DNA of 58,204 nt from Nitrospinaceae bacterium (GTDB lineage: Bacteria; Nitrospinota; Nitrospinia; Nitrospinales; VA-1): the NCBI GenBank assembly GCA_029261475.1, contig JAJDBG010000016.1, positions 1-58,204 of the forward strand, given 5' to 3'. Position 1 is the stretch's first letter; each line of letters opens with the position of its first letter. Of the stretch, positions 1-8,288 are shown piece by piece. Both the position numbers and the translations under genes were made by a program. Under the pieces are notes generated by a model. The model was not told the origin of the DNA, did no database searches, and saw only the letters and a list, made by a program, of their open reading frames with translations.

Positions 1-563
1 CTCCAAAGTTCCAAGGCCTTGACCATTGCTTTATCCAGACTCATTTCAGCGAAAGGAGTTTTTTCAATTTCCTTTCCTATCCATTCAGTCACATCCGAGT
101 TTCCCGCAATCACCGTTCCCTTGTCAAAGGTTTCCCAGTAACCGTCGTAATTGAGGCGGTAAAAATTTGCTTTTCCGTCTCTATCAATTTCGGTCAAAAT
201 CAACTGGATGAGGTAAGGTGCGCGTTGGACTTCTTCAAAATTCTGCTTTAATACCGGGGCAATTCCAAATTGCAGGAGTCGAAGGAGATTCACGTCTGAG
301 GCCGACCTATTGAAGCCTTCCATATGAGCCATTTCCAACAGTGTCATACGCAATCGCTCAACATCGGCGGGGTGACCCAAACCACCCATAGCGATGCGGT
401 CGTAAATTTCAGCTATCTTCCCCGGTTGCGGAGCAAAACCCAATAATAGAACACCTTCTTTAAAAGGAACGCAAAGGACGGGCTGACCCTTTAGCAATTT
501 TTCCTGAACGTAACTATGACGGACAGCTACTTCTTCCATCAAACGAAAGGGTTCTTCATACAT
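1..563 (-). CDS. 20S proteasome alpha-type subunit (3' end outside window)
   Basis: This frame is missing from the ORF track because it runs off the left edge. I translated it from the minus strand starting at the ATG at 563 (MYEEPFRLMEEVAVRHSYVQ). It aligns along its length with actinobacterial PrcA. The block EIYDRIAMGGLGHPADVERLR matches the PrcA stretch around ELYDRVGFAAAGKFNEFDNL. It is followed by a helix-rich part, then FYRLNYDGYWE (PrcA ELYRITYDGS) and VIAGNSDVTEWI. Proteasome alpha rings gate access to the proteolytic beta ring, so a beta subunit and ARC/Mpa-like ATPase genes are expected just left of the window. About 187 codons are visible. The family call is firm; the ring role is inferred. 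Confidence 0.82.
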   Translation of the reverse strand, partial: MYEEPFRLMEEVAVRHSYVQEKLLKGQPVLCVPFKEGVLLLGFAPQPGKIAEIYDRIAMGGLGHPADVERLRMTLLEMAHMEGFNRSASDVNLLRLLQFGIAPVLKQNFEEVQRAPYLIQLILTEIDRDGKANFYRLNYDGYWETFDKGTVIAGNSDVTEWIGKEIEKTPFAEMSLDKAMVKALELW

Positions 564-671
564 AATGAGGTGTTTCCTTAAATATATCAGTTTAGGTCCC
601 AGACAAATCGTCGGGAACACGAAAAAGTAAAAACAATGCCAGCTCTGAATCTTCTCACTCGCCAGCTAGCA

Positions 672-686
672 TGTCGATGATCGACA
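672..686. promoter_or_regulatory. Perfect 7-bp inverted repeat between kinase and proteasome genes
   Basis: TGTCGATGATCGACA is a perfect dyad around a single central base. It lies in the 146-base gap between the stop of the histidine kinase and the start of the proteasome gene, both on the minus strand. It could be an operator for the proteasome operon or a short hairpin. No T-run follows on the minus strand, so it is not an obvious terminator. Confidence 0.35.
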
Positions 687-709
687 GCACTTCTTATAAA
701 ACAATCCGA

Positions 710-1840
710 CTAAAGTTCGGCTTCTTGATCTATTTTTAAGGGCAGTGTGAAACGGAAGGATGTTCCCTTTCCCGTTTCAGTATCGTACCAGAATCTACCT
801 TGATGTGACTCTTCAATAATATTTTTGCAGGACAGCAAACCCAGTCCATTGCCATCTTTTTTAGTCGTCAAACTTTCCTTCATTAAAAAGGGACGTATTT
901 CTTCCGGAATGCCGCCGCCGCGATCGATGACGCTGACTTCAAGCTCGTTCTCGTTATCGCGAAGGGAAACTCGAATCGATCCACCGTCTTCGGTAACACA
1001 ACCGGCGTTGATGATCAGGTTCTGCAAAACGCGTTTGATATCCAGCCCGTAACAATAAGGATGAGATAAACCCGCAGGTGCGTCAATATCGATGGTTTTT
1101 CCCGTCAAGTTTTTATGGCAGGAAAGCCCCAGAACTGTGTCCTGAACCACATCCTCTAAATCGGTTTTTGATTTAATATAGGGGGCTTTGATTTTTTTGA
1201 CCTGATTCAAACTGGCATCGAGCATGGACATAACCGTTTCTCGAACACCGATCACCACATCGTAACATTCTTCTGCCTCGTCCAGACCATCGCGAGCCAC
1301 TTGGTCAGGTTCAGTCCCCTTCAATTTATCAAATAATTCCGCTAACACTATTTCGGCTAAGCCCAGGGGAGTCATATTGTTTCTGACATCATGAGCGAAG
1401 ATACTCAGTTTTTGCATTTCCTGAACAGCATTGTCCAAGTCGCTTCGGATGCGGCCAGAAAGCGTCCGCATCATAGCCAATAGAGCTTTCGGCTCGGAAG
1501 CGAGAAACTCGTTGAATTGAGTCTCATCAATTTCCATTAGAGTGCTGTCTCGCAGAGCTTTGACCGAAGCCGAACGGGGTTTGGATTCGATCAGAGACAT
1601 CTCTCCCAAGTAATGCCCCGACGTCAACGTAGCTATTTGCTTGTTGCCTTTGGAGACAATCAACTCACCTGACATGATGAGGTACATTGCATTTTCAAGA
1701 GAGCCCTCCTCGAACAAAGTCTCGCCAGTTTCTAGAGAAATCTCTTTGCAATTGGCAACAACTTTTTCCAGAGTCGAACGATCGTAAAAATTCAAAAGAT
1801 CAATTTTTTTTAAAAGATCAATTTTTTCGTTTGAATCCAT
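710..1840 (-). CDS. Soluble histidine kinase with N-terminal cyclic-nucleotide-binding domain
   Basis: A Crp/cNMP-binding domain occupies roughly residues 15-125 (GETLFEEGSLENAMYLIMSG, then GHYLGEMSLIE and PRSASVKAL). A short linker leads to a HisKA-like phosphoacceptor box, FAHDVRNN. The HATPase_c domain shows an N box (LIINAG), G1 (DRGGGIP) and G2 (GNGLGLL). There are no membrane segments, so it should sense an intracellular ligand and phosphorylate a response regulator. None is adjacent; the nearest receivers in the window are at 6747 and 45044. The track start is a TTG three codons upstream; I prefer the ATG at 1840. Whether it binds cAMP, cGMP or nothing cannot be read from the sequence. 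Confidence 0.85.
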   Translation of the reverse strand: MDSNEKIDLLKKIDLLNFYDRSTLEKVVANCKEISLETGETLFEEGSLENAMYLIMSGELIVSKGNKQIATLTSGHYLGEMSLIESKPRSASVKALRDSTLMEIDETQFNEFLASEPKALLAMMRTLSGRIRSDLDNAVQEMQKLSIFAHDVRNNMTPLGLAEIVLAELFDKLKGTEPDQVARDGLDEAEECYDVVIGVRETVMSMLDASLNQVKKIKAPYIKSKTDLEDVVQDTVLGLSCHKNLTGKTIDIDAPAGLSHPYCYGLDIKRVLQNLIINAGCVTEDGGSIRVSLRDNENELEVSVIDRGGGIPEEIRPFLMKESLTTKKDGNGLGLLSCKNIIEESHQGRFWYDTETGKGTSFRFTLPLKIDQEAEL

Positions 1841-1887
1841 TTTCAACAAATAGCATAAGTCATAAAATCAGGCAATTTTTATATCTC

Positions 1888-3267
1888 TTAACAATCGGAA
1901 ATCCGTTGTAAACGTACTGCCGTTTCAATGTGCCGGGTATGTGGAAACATATCCGCCAAAACAACTTCTTCAACTCGGTACGCACTCAATAAATTCAAGT
2001 CACGAGCCAGAGTAGAAGGGTTGCAGGAAACGTAAATGATTTGTGCGGGTGCATTCTCTTCTATTGCTGTGAGGAATTCAGGACTGCAACCTTTACGCGG
2101 CGGGTCGAGAATCAGCGTTTGCAAATCTTTCAACTTTTTAAAAGATTCCACATAGCTCTCAACGGAACCTTCCCAAAATTCACAAGAGTCGGAACTGTTC
2201 AATTCCGCATTTTTTCTGGCGGCGTTCATGGAGTCACTCGATTCGTCGATACCAATGACACGCCGACCGTTTTGAGCCAACCAAAGGGAGATGCCGCCTG
2301 AACCACAATAAGCATCGACGACCAAACCTTTTCCCTCAGCCCATCCACCAATCAATTGATAGAGTTTTAGGGTGATGCCTGAATTGATTTGCGCAAAGGA
2401 ACCGAGCGATAAATGAAATTTCAGATCACCCAATTGATCGTATAAATAGTCTCGTCCCCAAAGGGTTTTGAATACAGAACCAAAAATCGCATTGCCGGGA
2501 TTGTTATTGATATTCTGAACGATCCCTTTGATATTGAATTTTTCGACGAATTCCCCCTCCGTCAATTTTTCAATGAAGCCCAGCGGAAAACTTCCTGACG
2601 TGGTCACAAATCCTAAAAGAGTTTCTCCCGTTGTTGGGGAACGACGAATGACGATGTGTTTTAGAAAGCCTCTTTTTTTCTTCTCGTTATATATTGTAAC
2701 GATGTATTGAAAGATGCGCTTGCGCAGACTTTCTTTGATCGCATTGATCGGTTCCACCATGACGTCGCATGAAGCAGAATTGATAACGAAGTGACTTTCC
2801 TTTTCATAAAAGCCAATGTTCAAATATTCTTTTCTCTGCTGAACGGGGAAAATACCCTTGTTGCGATAGCCAAAAGTTTCATCGGAAGGAATGACTTTTA
2901 TTTCAGGCAAAGAATCAAATTTCCCAATGCGCTTTAAGTTTTCCAGTAGTGTTTCTTTTTTGTATTCGATCTGCTTATCGTACTTCAGCCACAACAATTG
3001 GCATCCGCCACATTTAGGAAAAACTTCGCAAGGCGAATCGATGCGATCGGGAGAATTTGCCAGGCGTTCGATGGTCCTGACACTTCCCCAACGTGTCGTC
3101 GTTTTATTGACCTCTGCATACACACGGTCTCCCGGTAATCCTTCCGGAACAAATAGAGTGTAGCCTTCATGATGCGCAATGCCATCCCCCGAGGCCCCCA
3201 ACGTTTCAACTTTAAGTTCCAGTCGGGCACCGCATTTGACGGGAATTTGATATTTAATTTTTGCCAT
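1888..3267 (-). CDS. 23S rRNA (uracil-5-)-methyltransferase, RlmD/TrmA family
   Basis: This SAM-dependent enzyme should methylate C5 of a uridine in 23S rRNA (RlmD-like) or tRNA (TrmA-like). An N-terminal TRAM-type RNA-binding region is followed by a Cys-rich cluster (CEVFPKCGGC), expected to bind a 4Fe-4S centre as in RlmD. The methyltransferase domain has VDAYCGSGGISLWLA for SAM binding and ends with LDPPRKGCS and YVSCNPSTLARD, which carries the catalytic cysteine. I chose the ATG at 3267 (MAKIKYQIPVK), preceded by AAAGGA. The track start at 3324 would leave only 11 bases to the divergent gene at 3336. RlmD, RlmCD and TrmA cannot be separated without alignment. Confidence 0.88.
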   Translation of the reverse strand: MAKIKYQIPVKCGARLELKVETLGASGDGIAHHEGYTLFVPEGLPGDRVYAEVNKTTTRWGSVRTIERLANSPDRIDSPCEVFPKCGGCQLLWLKYDKQIEYKKETLLENLKRIGKFDSLPEIKVIPSDETFGYRNKGIFPVQQRKEYLNIGFYEKESHFVINSASCDVMVEPINAIKESLRKRIFQYIVTIYNEKKKRGFLKHIVIRRSPTTGETLLGFVTTSGSFPLGFIEKLTEGEFVEKFNIKGIVQNINNNPGNAIFGSVFKTLWGRDYLYDQLGDLKFHLSLGSFAQINSGITLKLYQLIGGWAEGKGLVVDAYCGSGGISLWLAQNGRRVIGIDESSDSMNAARKNAELNSSDSCEFWEGSVESYVESFKKLKDLQTLILDPPRKGCSPEFLTAIEENAPAQIIYVSCNPSTLARDLNLLSAYRVEEVVLADMFPHTRHIETAVRLQRISDC

Positions 3268-3335
3268 GTTTCCTTTATGAATGTTATAAATTCCATACCC
3301 AACACTTGAAGTAGCCTCAACCAAGGCGGAAAGGT

Positions 3336-4106
3336 ATGGAGTCAGTGATCTGTATTTCGGCGGCGGTCAAAGAAGAACTAGCCGGTGTTAAAAGAGAAAT
3401 GGAAATTGAAGAGCAGTTACGTCACAAATCTGCAGAAATCTGGAAAGGACGCTGGTTAGGAAAAGATATTGTCCTGCTAAAAACCGGAATCGGTGGCACT
3501 AAAGCGCGACAAGCTCTGACCTATCTCCTCGAAAAATATTCCCCTGAATTGATCCTCTCTATTGGTTTTGCCGGCGGAACGATAAAAACACTTCAGCCTT
3601 CCAACCTGGTTTTAGCAAACAAAGTGTTGGCCCTGTCTCCCGGAAACGAAATAAACTTCTCTCAATGCCAACCCGTTTCAGCGGTCGACCTCAACTCCGC
3701 AGTTTTTCAAAAAGCCAAAGAGATCCTTCTGCAGGGAAAAGACACTCTACAAGAAGGTACCATATTATCAGTAGATCAGATTGTCTACAATCCCGAAAAC
3801 AAGCAAGCCATCGGTCATTTGTACGATGTTGTCGCTCTGGAAATGGAAACCTTTCAACTCGCACAAGCCGCTCAGGAGAAATCCATCCCTTTTCTTTCTC
3901 TTCGTGCCATTTCTGATTCGGCGGAAGAGGAATTGCTGAATGTGTCTCCCATGCTCACCGAAGATGGTAACGTCTCTTTTCTCAAAGCGGGTTGGTTCGT
4001 CTTAAGCCACCCCGGTTCTATGAAAGACCTGCTCAATTTGAAAAAACGCGCCGACCTCACCACTCAAACTCTGACCAATGCGCTAAAAAAATTACTGCGG
4101 GCCTAG
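3336..4106 (+). CDS. MTA/SAH nucleosidase-like protein (phosphorylase superfamily)
   Basis: The fold and motifs are those of the purine-nucleoside phosphorylase / 5'-methylthioadenosine-S-adenosylhomocysteine nucleosidase superfamily: an early VLLKTGIGGTKA, SIGFAGGTIK at the central strand, VVALEMETFQLAQAA around the ribose-binding Met-Glu pair, and LRAISDSAEEE with the conserved Ser-Asp. It would cleave a glycosidic bond, probably of an adenosine derivative. Hopanoid-associated HpnG and futalosine hydrolase are related alternatives; no hopanoid or menaquinone genes are nearby to decide. The start has GGAAAGGT just upstream. It is divergent from the rRNA methyltransferase. Confidence 0.75.
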   Translation: MESVICISAAVKEELAGVKREMEIEEQLRHKSAEIWKGRWLGKDIVLLKTGIGGTKARQALTYLLEKYSPELILSIGFAGGTIKTLQPSNLVLANKVLALSPGNEINFSQCQPVSAVDLNSAVFQKAKEILLQGKDTLQEGTILSVDQIVYNPENKQAIGHLYDVVALEMETFQLAQAAQEKSIPFLSLRAISDSAEEELLNVSPMLTEDGNVSFLKAGWFVLSHPGSMKDLLNLKKRADLTTQTLTNALKKLLRA

Positions 4107-4551
4107 CCCGCTGTGAATAGAACCAGTCAAAATACCGTTCTATTAAACTGGATGATGTAGAGAGGACCCCGCTCCGACGGGCGTGTGTTAACGTCCTTGC
4201 GAGGAGGCGTAGCCAAAATGTAGGGCAAGCTTTAGCGAGCCCACTTAAATAAAACTTTCCTTACATTTCTAGGGATACACAGCTTGCTGTGATATTCCTG
4301 AACAGCGGCAATCCATTTTGACTTTAATTGCTTGCAGCGAACAGGCCAAGCCTGCTGACAATAGAGAATTTATGCTCGATAGGGAGGAAAAAAATTCCCT
4401 TTCCTTCCCGGCAAATTTTGACATCTTTCCTTCGAAAAGCGTTGTAATATTGACGAAAAGCCTCCCCAAAATCATCTCTCTGAAAAACATTAAAATAAAA
4501 AACCGTTTAAATATATGGGTTTACAATATTTACTATATTTAAATAACATTT

Positions 4552-4567
4552 TGGCACACTGATTGCT
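4552..4567 (+). promoter_or_regulatory. Sigma-54 (-24/-12) promoter
   Basis: TGGCACACTGATTGCT fits the RpoN consensus TGGCAC-N5-TTGCW exactly, with GG and GC twelve bases apart. An AT-rich tract lies directly upstream, as is common where IHF bends DNA between enhancer and promoter. The predicted start of transcription is near 4578, about 280 bases before the lipase gene. No enhancer sequence could be assigned. Confidence 0.8.
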
Positions 4568-4590
4568 TTAAGAAGGGTGAAGATTCGAAC

Positions 4591-4698
4591 TGGCACAGCC
4601 TCCTCCAACGGATTGGAAAACCTCCATGATCCAATCTGTGGCGTGCCAAATTTCGATGGGTCATTTTATCTCATTCCGGCTCCCCAATCTGGGGAGCC
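4591..4698 (+). ncRNA. Putative sigma-54-dependent structured RNA or leader
   Basis: Just after the predicted sigma-54 start, TGGCAC (4591-4596) pairs with GTGCCA (4643-4648), GCC (4598-4600) with GGC (4640-4642), and CGGATTGGA (4609-4617) with TCCAATCTG (4630-4638, one G-U). This gives a long bulged hairpin. A second perfect hairpin, GGCTCCCC-AATCT-GGGGAGCC, spans 4678-4698. The unpaired parts are C-rich (CCTCCTCC in the bulge, CCTCC in the loop, CCCTCCCCC after hairpin two), which could pair with Shine-Dalgarno sequences. It could be a trans-acting small RNA or the folded 5' leader of the lipase. There is no T-run right after hairpin two, so termination is uncertain. Confidence 0.45.
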
Positions 4699-4857
4699 AC
4701 CCTCCCCCTTCTCTTGATTTTTCCTCAAATTTAAATGATCTGCCGTTTCAAAAAATCCCACTTTTAAACACCCCATTTTTAGATCACAAGCCCAACCCGA
4801 TATCACTTCTCTGATATTGTTCAAACATCCCCCCTTTGTCCTTCCGGATACCCCATC

Positions 4858-5820
4858 ATGAGACCCAACGAAAACAGTCGAGAGCGTTACAAGGATTTAC
4901 AAATCCCTGCATTTCCATTTTTAGATATTTTTCAGGCTCAGGAAACAAACTTCAGTATGCAAAATGCATTCTGTTTGGCCTGTGCTTCACAATTGGCTTA
5001 TCAAGATCCCGAAGTTGTGGAAAATGTGGTTAGCTCGGAATGGGGCTTTAACGATTTTGAATTTTACGATCGTAGGGGAACACAAGCTTTTCTCGCCGCT
5101 AACGATGAAACCATCATTGTCTCGTTTCGAGGGACCGAGCCTGGAAATCTCGCCGATTGGATGACAGATTTTGATTTCAAACACACTCCCGGTCCCGCAG
5201 GAAAAATTCATGGAGGTTTTGCAAAAGCCCTCTCTTTTGTGTGGAAACAAATTGCAGATAAAATAAAGTCGCTTCGCAAACCCTACATAATTGATCTGCA
5301 AACCATGCCACGAGGGGATGAAAAAAAGGTCGTCACTGCGGGGAAAACCGTCCCCACTTTATGGATCACAGGTCATAGTCTGGGAGCGGCATTAGCAATG
5401 TTGGCAACAACCGAGTTGAAGTTGCGTGAAGATCGGCCCGTGCGTGGTCTCTACACCTTTGGGCAACCGCGTTCCGGCAATCGGGAGTTTGCCCGTGCCT
5501 TCAATTCTGTATTCAAACAAAGAACGTTTCGATTTGCGAACAACAACGATGTCGTCACCCGTGTTGCCCCTCGCGCTTTTGATTACAGCCACGCAGGCTC
5601 GGTCTATTACATTGAGCACGATGGGGAAATCCACCCCAATATCAATTTCTGGGAAAAATTTCTCGATAGATTGCAAGGCAGGTTCGAGGATTTCCTCGAT
5701 GTTTTACGCGGCAATTTGATGCCCGACGGCATTGAAGATCACAACATGGTGAAGGGCTACATCCCTGCGATCCAGAAAAACCTGAAGCCAGAGATACAAA
5801 AGTTGATAAAAAACCCTTAA
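4858..5820 (+). CDS. Class 3 lipase (alpha/beta hydrolase)
   Basis: A Lipase_3-type triacylglycerol lipase or esterase. FRGTEPGNLADWMTDF resembles the oxyanion and lid region, GHSLGAALA is the nucleophile elbow with the catalytic Ser, NNNDVVTRVAPR supplies the likely Asp, and EDHNMVKGY the likely His. There is no clear N-terminal signal peptide in the 320 residues, so it may be cytoplasmic or leave by another route. The start ATG at 4858 has a weak ribosome site; an in-frame ATG near 4957 (MQNAFCLAC) is an alternative and matches where the family homology begins. Expression probably starts at the sigma-54 promoter at 4552, which implies regulation by an enhancer-binding protein. Confidence 0.82.
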   Translation: MRPNENSRERYKDLQIPAFPFLDIFQAQETNFSMQNAFCLACASQLAYQDPEVVENVVSSEWGFNDFEFYDRRGTQAFLAANDETIIVSFRGTEPGNLADWMTDFDFKHTPGPAGKIHGGFAKALSFVWKQIADKIKSLRKPYIIDLQTMPRGDEKKVVTAGKTVPTLWITGHSLGAALAMLATTELKLREDRPVRGLYTFGQPRSGNREFARAFNSVFKQRTFRFANNNDVVTRVAPRAFDYSHAGSVYYIEHDGEIHPNINFWEKFLDRLQGRFEDFLDVLRGNLMPDGIEDHNMVKGYIPAIQKNLKPEIQKLIKNP

Positions 5821-5896
5821 TAAAAACAGCGGAGGAAATTAATTTTTTGCGGGTTAAATGAAATAGGGCAGGAGACTAAATTCTATATTCAAACTT

Positions 5897-6733
5897 TCAG
5901 CCTTTGACGATTTTGTCGATGGCTTTGATATGCTCCAAAAGCTTTGCCAATTGATCGAGAGGGAGCATATTGGGTCCGTCCGATAGAGCCTCAGCAGGAT
6001 TGGGGTGAATCTCCATGAACAAAGCATCACAACCCGTTGCAATTGCCGCACGTGTCATATCTGGAACCAGCTCACTTTGACCACCGCTTTTTGTTCCCTG
6101 GCCACCGGGCAATTGCAGGCTATGCGTTGCGTCATATACGATGGGGTAGCCGTATTCCCGCATGAAAATAAGAGAACGAAGATCGCTCACCATATTATTG
6201 TAACCAAACATGAACCCACGTTCGGTCAGCAATATTTTTTGTGTCCCACTCTGCTCCAGTTTTTCCACCACATTCTTCATATCCCAGGGAGCCATGAACT
6301 GACCCTTTTTGACGTTCACATGAACGCCGCTCTGCGCCGCCGCGATCAAAAGATCCGTCTGTCGACACAAAAATGCGGGGATCTGCAAAATATCGAGAAC
6401 CTTCGACGCTGGCTCAATTTGCTCGATGGAATGTACGTCGGACAAAATGGGGACATCGAGCTCGTCCTTTATTTTCTTCAGGACTTTCAAGCCCTCTTCA
6501 ATGCCGGGTCCACGGAAGGAGTCCAACGAAGAGCGATTGGCCTTGTCGTACGAAGCCTTGAAAATAAAAGGAACACCTTGTGCCGCTGTGATTTCCTTCA
6601 AACTTTTAGCCGTATCGTATGCGTGTTGAGCCGACTCAATCACACAGGGACCCGCGATGAGTGCGACAGGCAAGCCCCCGCCTAGAGCAACATTCCCAAT
6701 TTTCAATTCTCTGGTTTTTGAGATAAGAGACAT
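5897..6733 (-). CDS. kdsA: 3-deoxy-8-phosphooctulonate (KDO-8-P) synthase
   Basis: It condenses phosphoenolpyruvate with arabinose-5-phosphate to make KDO-8-phosphate for the LPS inner core. Family motifs are clear: AGPCVIES near the N terminus, FKASYDKANR, LSDVHSIEQ, and DATHSLQLPGGQG with the ligand-binding loop. With the start at the ATG at 6733 (MSLISKTREL) the protein has 278 residues, close to the 280-284 typical of the family; the longer track start adds 21 unrelated residues. The receiver-like gene upstream stops 13 bases before this start, so the two probably share a transcript. Confidence 0.95.
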   Translation of the reverse strand: MSLISKTRELKIGNVALGGGLPVALIAGPCVIESAQHAYDTAKSLKEITAAQGVPFIFKASYDKANRSSLDSFRGPGIEEGLKVLKKIKDELDVPILSDVHSIEQIEPASKVLDILQIPAFLCRQTDLLIAAAQSGVHVNVKKGQFMAPWDMKNVVEKLEQSGTQKILLTERGFMFGYNNMVSDLRSLIFMREYGYPIVYDATHSLQLPGGQGTKSGGQSELVPDMTRAAIATGCDALFMEIHPNPAEALSDGPNMLPLDQLAKLLEHIKAIDKIVKG

Positions 6734-6746
6734 AGTAAAATCGATT

Positions 6747-7172
6747 CTAAATATTAGCCAAAGGATCGCCCAATTCACGATTGGGTGGTTTATCACCAGG
6801 CCATAAAAGGTTGTAAGTTATCTCCCGCGTTTGTTCCAGATCATTAGATATCTGAACCGAAGGAAAACCCTCTTCGCGCAATACATTGAGATCGACCGGG
6901 GCCGAGTCCACCGTCGGCACAAGAATAAAATGTTTGCCCCGCATTTTTTTCTTGAGATTGGTGAGATGGACACTCTCCGTTTTTCCGTTTCTCAGCACAA
7001 AAATCATGAGATCGAAGGGCATGTATTTGATTTGTTTCAGACAATCCGCCATAGCGGAAAACGCCATGATGAAGATATACTCCTGTTTGATTTGCTTTGA
7101 CAGATGTATCCTCTCACCCTTTTGCGGATCGACGACATAAACGGTTTTGAATTTTTCATCTACAGTTTTCAT
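6747..7172 (-). CDS. Small protein resembling a degenerate response-regulator receiver
   Basis: I do not recognise this 141-residue protein with certainty. Its pattern (YVVDPQKGERIHL, a helix, MPFDLMIFVLRNGK, KHFILVPTVDSA, FPSVQIS) follows the alternating strand-helix order of a receiver domain. The usual DD pair and phospho-Asp are not evident, so if it is a receiver it is a pseudo-receiver. I place the start at ATG 7172 (MKTVDEKF) rather than the track start, which adds 18 residues of translated leader. It ends 13 bases before kdsA. Confidence 0.6.
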   Translation of the reverse strand: MKTVDEKFKTVYVVDPQKGERIHLSKQIKQEYIFIMAFSAMADCLKQIKYMPFDLMIFVLRNGKTESVHLTNLKKKMRGKHFILVPTVDSAPVDLNVLREEGFPSVQISNDLEQTREITYNLLWPGDKPPNRELGDPLANI

Positions 7173-7371
7173 AGTATTTGCTGGATTGCTACCACCCAAA
7201 ATAAAGCAAGAAAAGTATTGAACCACTCAAGAAGCAATGGTTTTTTCGACGTTTCATTAAACCTGGACACAAATAAAATCCCAGCTTACCATCAAAACAA
7301 CGGAGCCGAAACTGTAAAGGCGGGTGTTCCTTTCCTTTATAATGACTTTAAATCAACATCGGGATAACAGA

Positions 7372-8208
7372 ATGTCTTTTTTACAGATGTTTGCCTGTGC
7401 CGCTCTCGCACTTGTTTTATACACGGCGGTGCTCATAGGATTAGAAAACTCCATCATCTTCCATCCCAGCTCCTATCCCGAAGGCGATTGGGACGCATCG
7501 CGTTATGGGCTGACTCCAGAGGATGTTATTTTTCATGCCGAAGACGGCGTCGCATTGCATGGCTGGTTCTTCCCCACAGCCAACGCACGCGCAACTCTGT
7601 TGTGGTTTCACGGCAATGCCGGCAACATCAGCCATCGTTTGGATAACATACAAAGATTACAATCTCTGAAAATCAATATCTTCATTTTCGATTATCGAGG
7701 CTATGGCAAAAGTGAAGGCAAAGCCAACGAACAGGGCATCTATCTCGATTCACAATCCGCCTACAATTATTTGACCCAGACAAGAAAAATTGATCCGCGC
7801 CAGCTGATATTATTCGGTCGTTCGCTCGGCGGTGTCTGCGCAATTGAAACCGCCCGCACCCACCCATCAGCCGGGTTGATCGTGGAGTCCACCTTCACAT
7901 CTGCAAAGGACATGGCGAAGGAGATTTTTCCCTTCTTTCCTATAGGCTGGGCCTTGCGTTCAAAATTAAACGCTGAAGAAAACATTGCCCAATCAACCGT
8001 CCCAAAATTATTTTTTCACGGAAGCGAAGACGAAATCGTCCCTTTTCAACTAGGAGAAAAGTTATACTCCAAAGCGAAAGGACCCAAAGATTTTTATAGC
8101 ATCGAGGGAGCCGGACACAACGATACCTATATAGTCGGCGGCAAAGCCTACATCGACCGTCTCGACAGTTTCATCAACAGCGTGTTAAAATCCCAGAAAA
8201 AAGATTGA
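7372..8208 (+). CDS. Membrane-anchored alpha/beta hydrolase (BEM46/YfhR-like)
   Basis: A hydrophobic N-terminal helix (MFACAALALVLYTAVLIG) is followed by a serine hydrolase domain: LLWFHGNAGNISHR (oxyanion region), FDYRGYGKSEG, GRSLGGVCA (nucleophile elbow), FHGSEDEIVPF (acid) and GAGHNDTY (catalytic His). This is the usual set for BEM46-like hydrolases, whose substrates are mostly unknown. The start at ATG 7372 puts the helix at the N terminus as a signal anchor. The track start at 7324 is a GTG that adds 16 residues, and ATG 7342 is also possible. Confidence 0.8.
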   Translation: MSFLQMFACAALALVLYTAVLIGLENSIIFHPSSYPEGDWDASRYGLTPEDVIFHAEDGVALHGWFFPTANARATLLWFHGNAGNISHRLDNIQRLQSLKINIFIFDYRGYGKSEGKANEQGIYLDSQSAYNYLTQTRKIDPRQLILFGRSLGGVCAIETARTHPSAGLIVESTFTSAKDMAKEIFPFFPIGWALRSKLNAEENIAQSTVPKLFFHGSEDEIVPFQLGEKLYSKAKGPKDFYSIEGAGHNDTYIVGGKAYIDRLDSFINSVLKSQKKD

Positions 8209-8288
8209 GCAAAGAATCCCTATATTTGTTATAGATAACAAGTCTGTATCTGGGAAAAAATCATCAAAAAATAAAAATTATTATATAA

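Larger units (their letters stand above)
4107..4857. other. Intergenic region of about 750 bases with sigma-54 promoter and folded leader
   Basis: No convincing gene lies here; track ORFs at 4318 and 4626 are low-complexity translations without a good ribosome site. The left part (about 4190-4250) holds a REP-like stretch, CCTTGCGAGGAGGCGTAGCC. A very AT-rich block at 4490-4550 precedes a sigma-54 promoter at 4552. Downstream are two hairpins, listed separately. The remainder to 4857 is a pyrimidine-rich leader of the lipase gene. Confidence 0.7.

Noticed and set aside
4318-4814. ORFs at 4318 and 4626 in the lipase leader
   Set aside because: No ribosome site, no domain-like pattern, and one overlaps the sigma-54 promoter and the hairpins.
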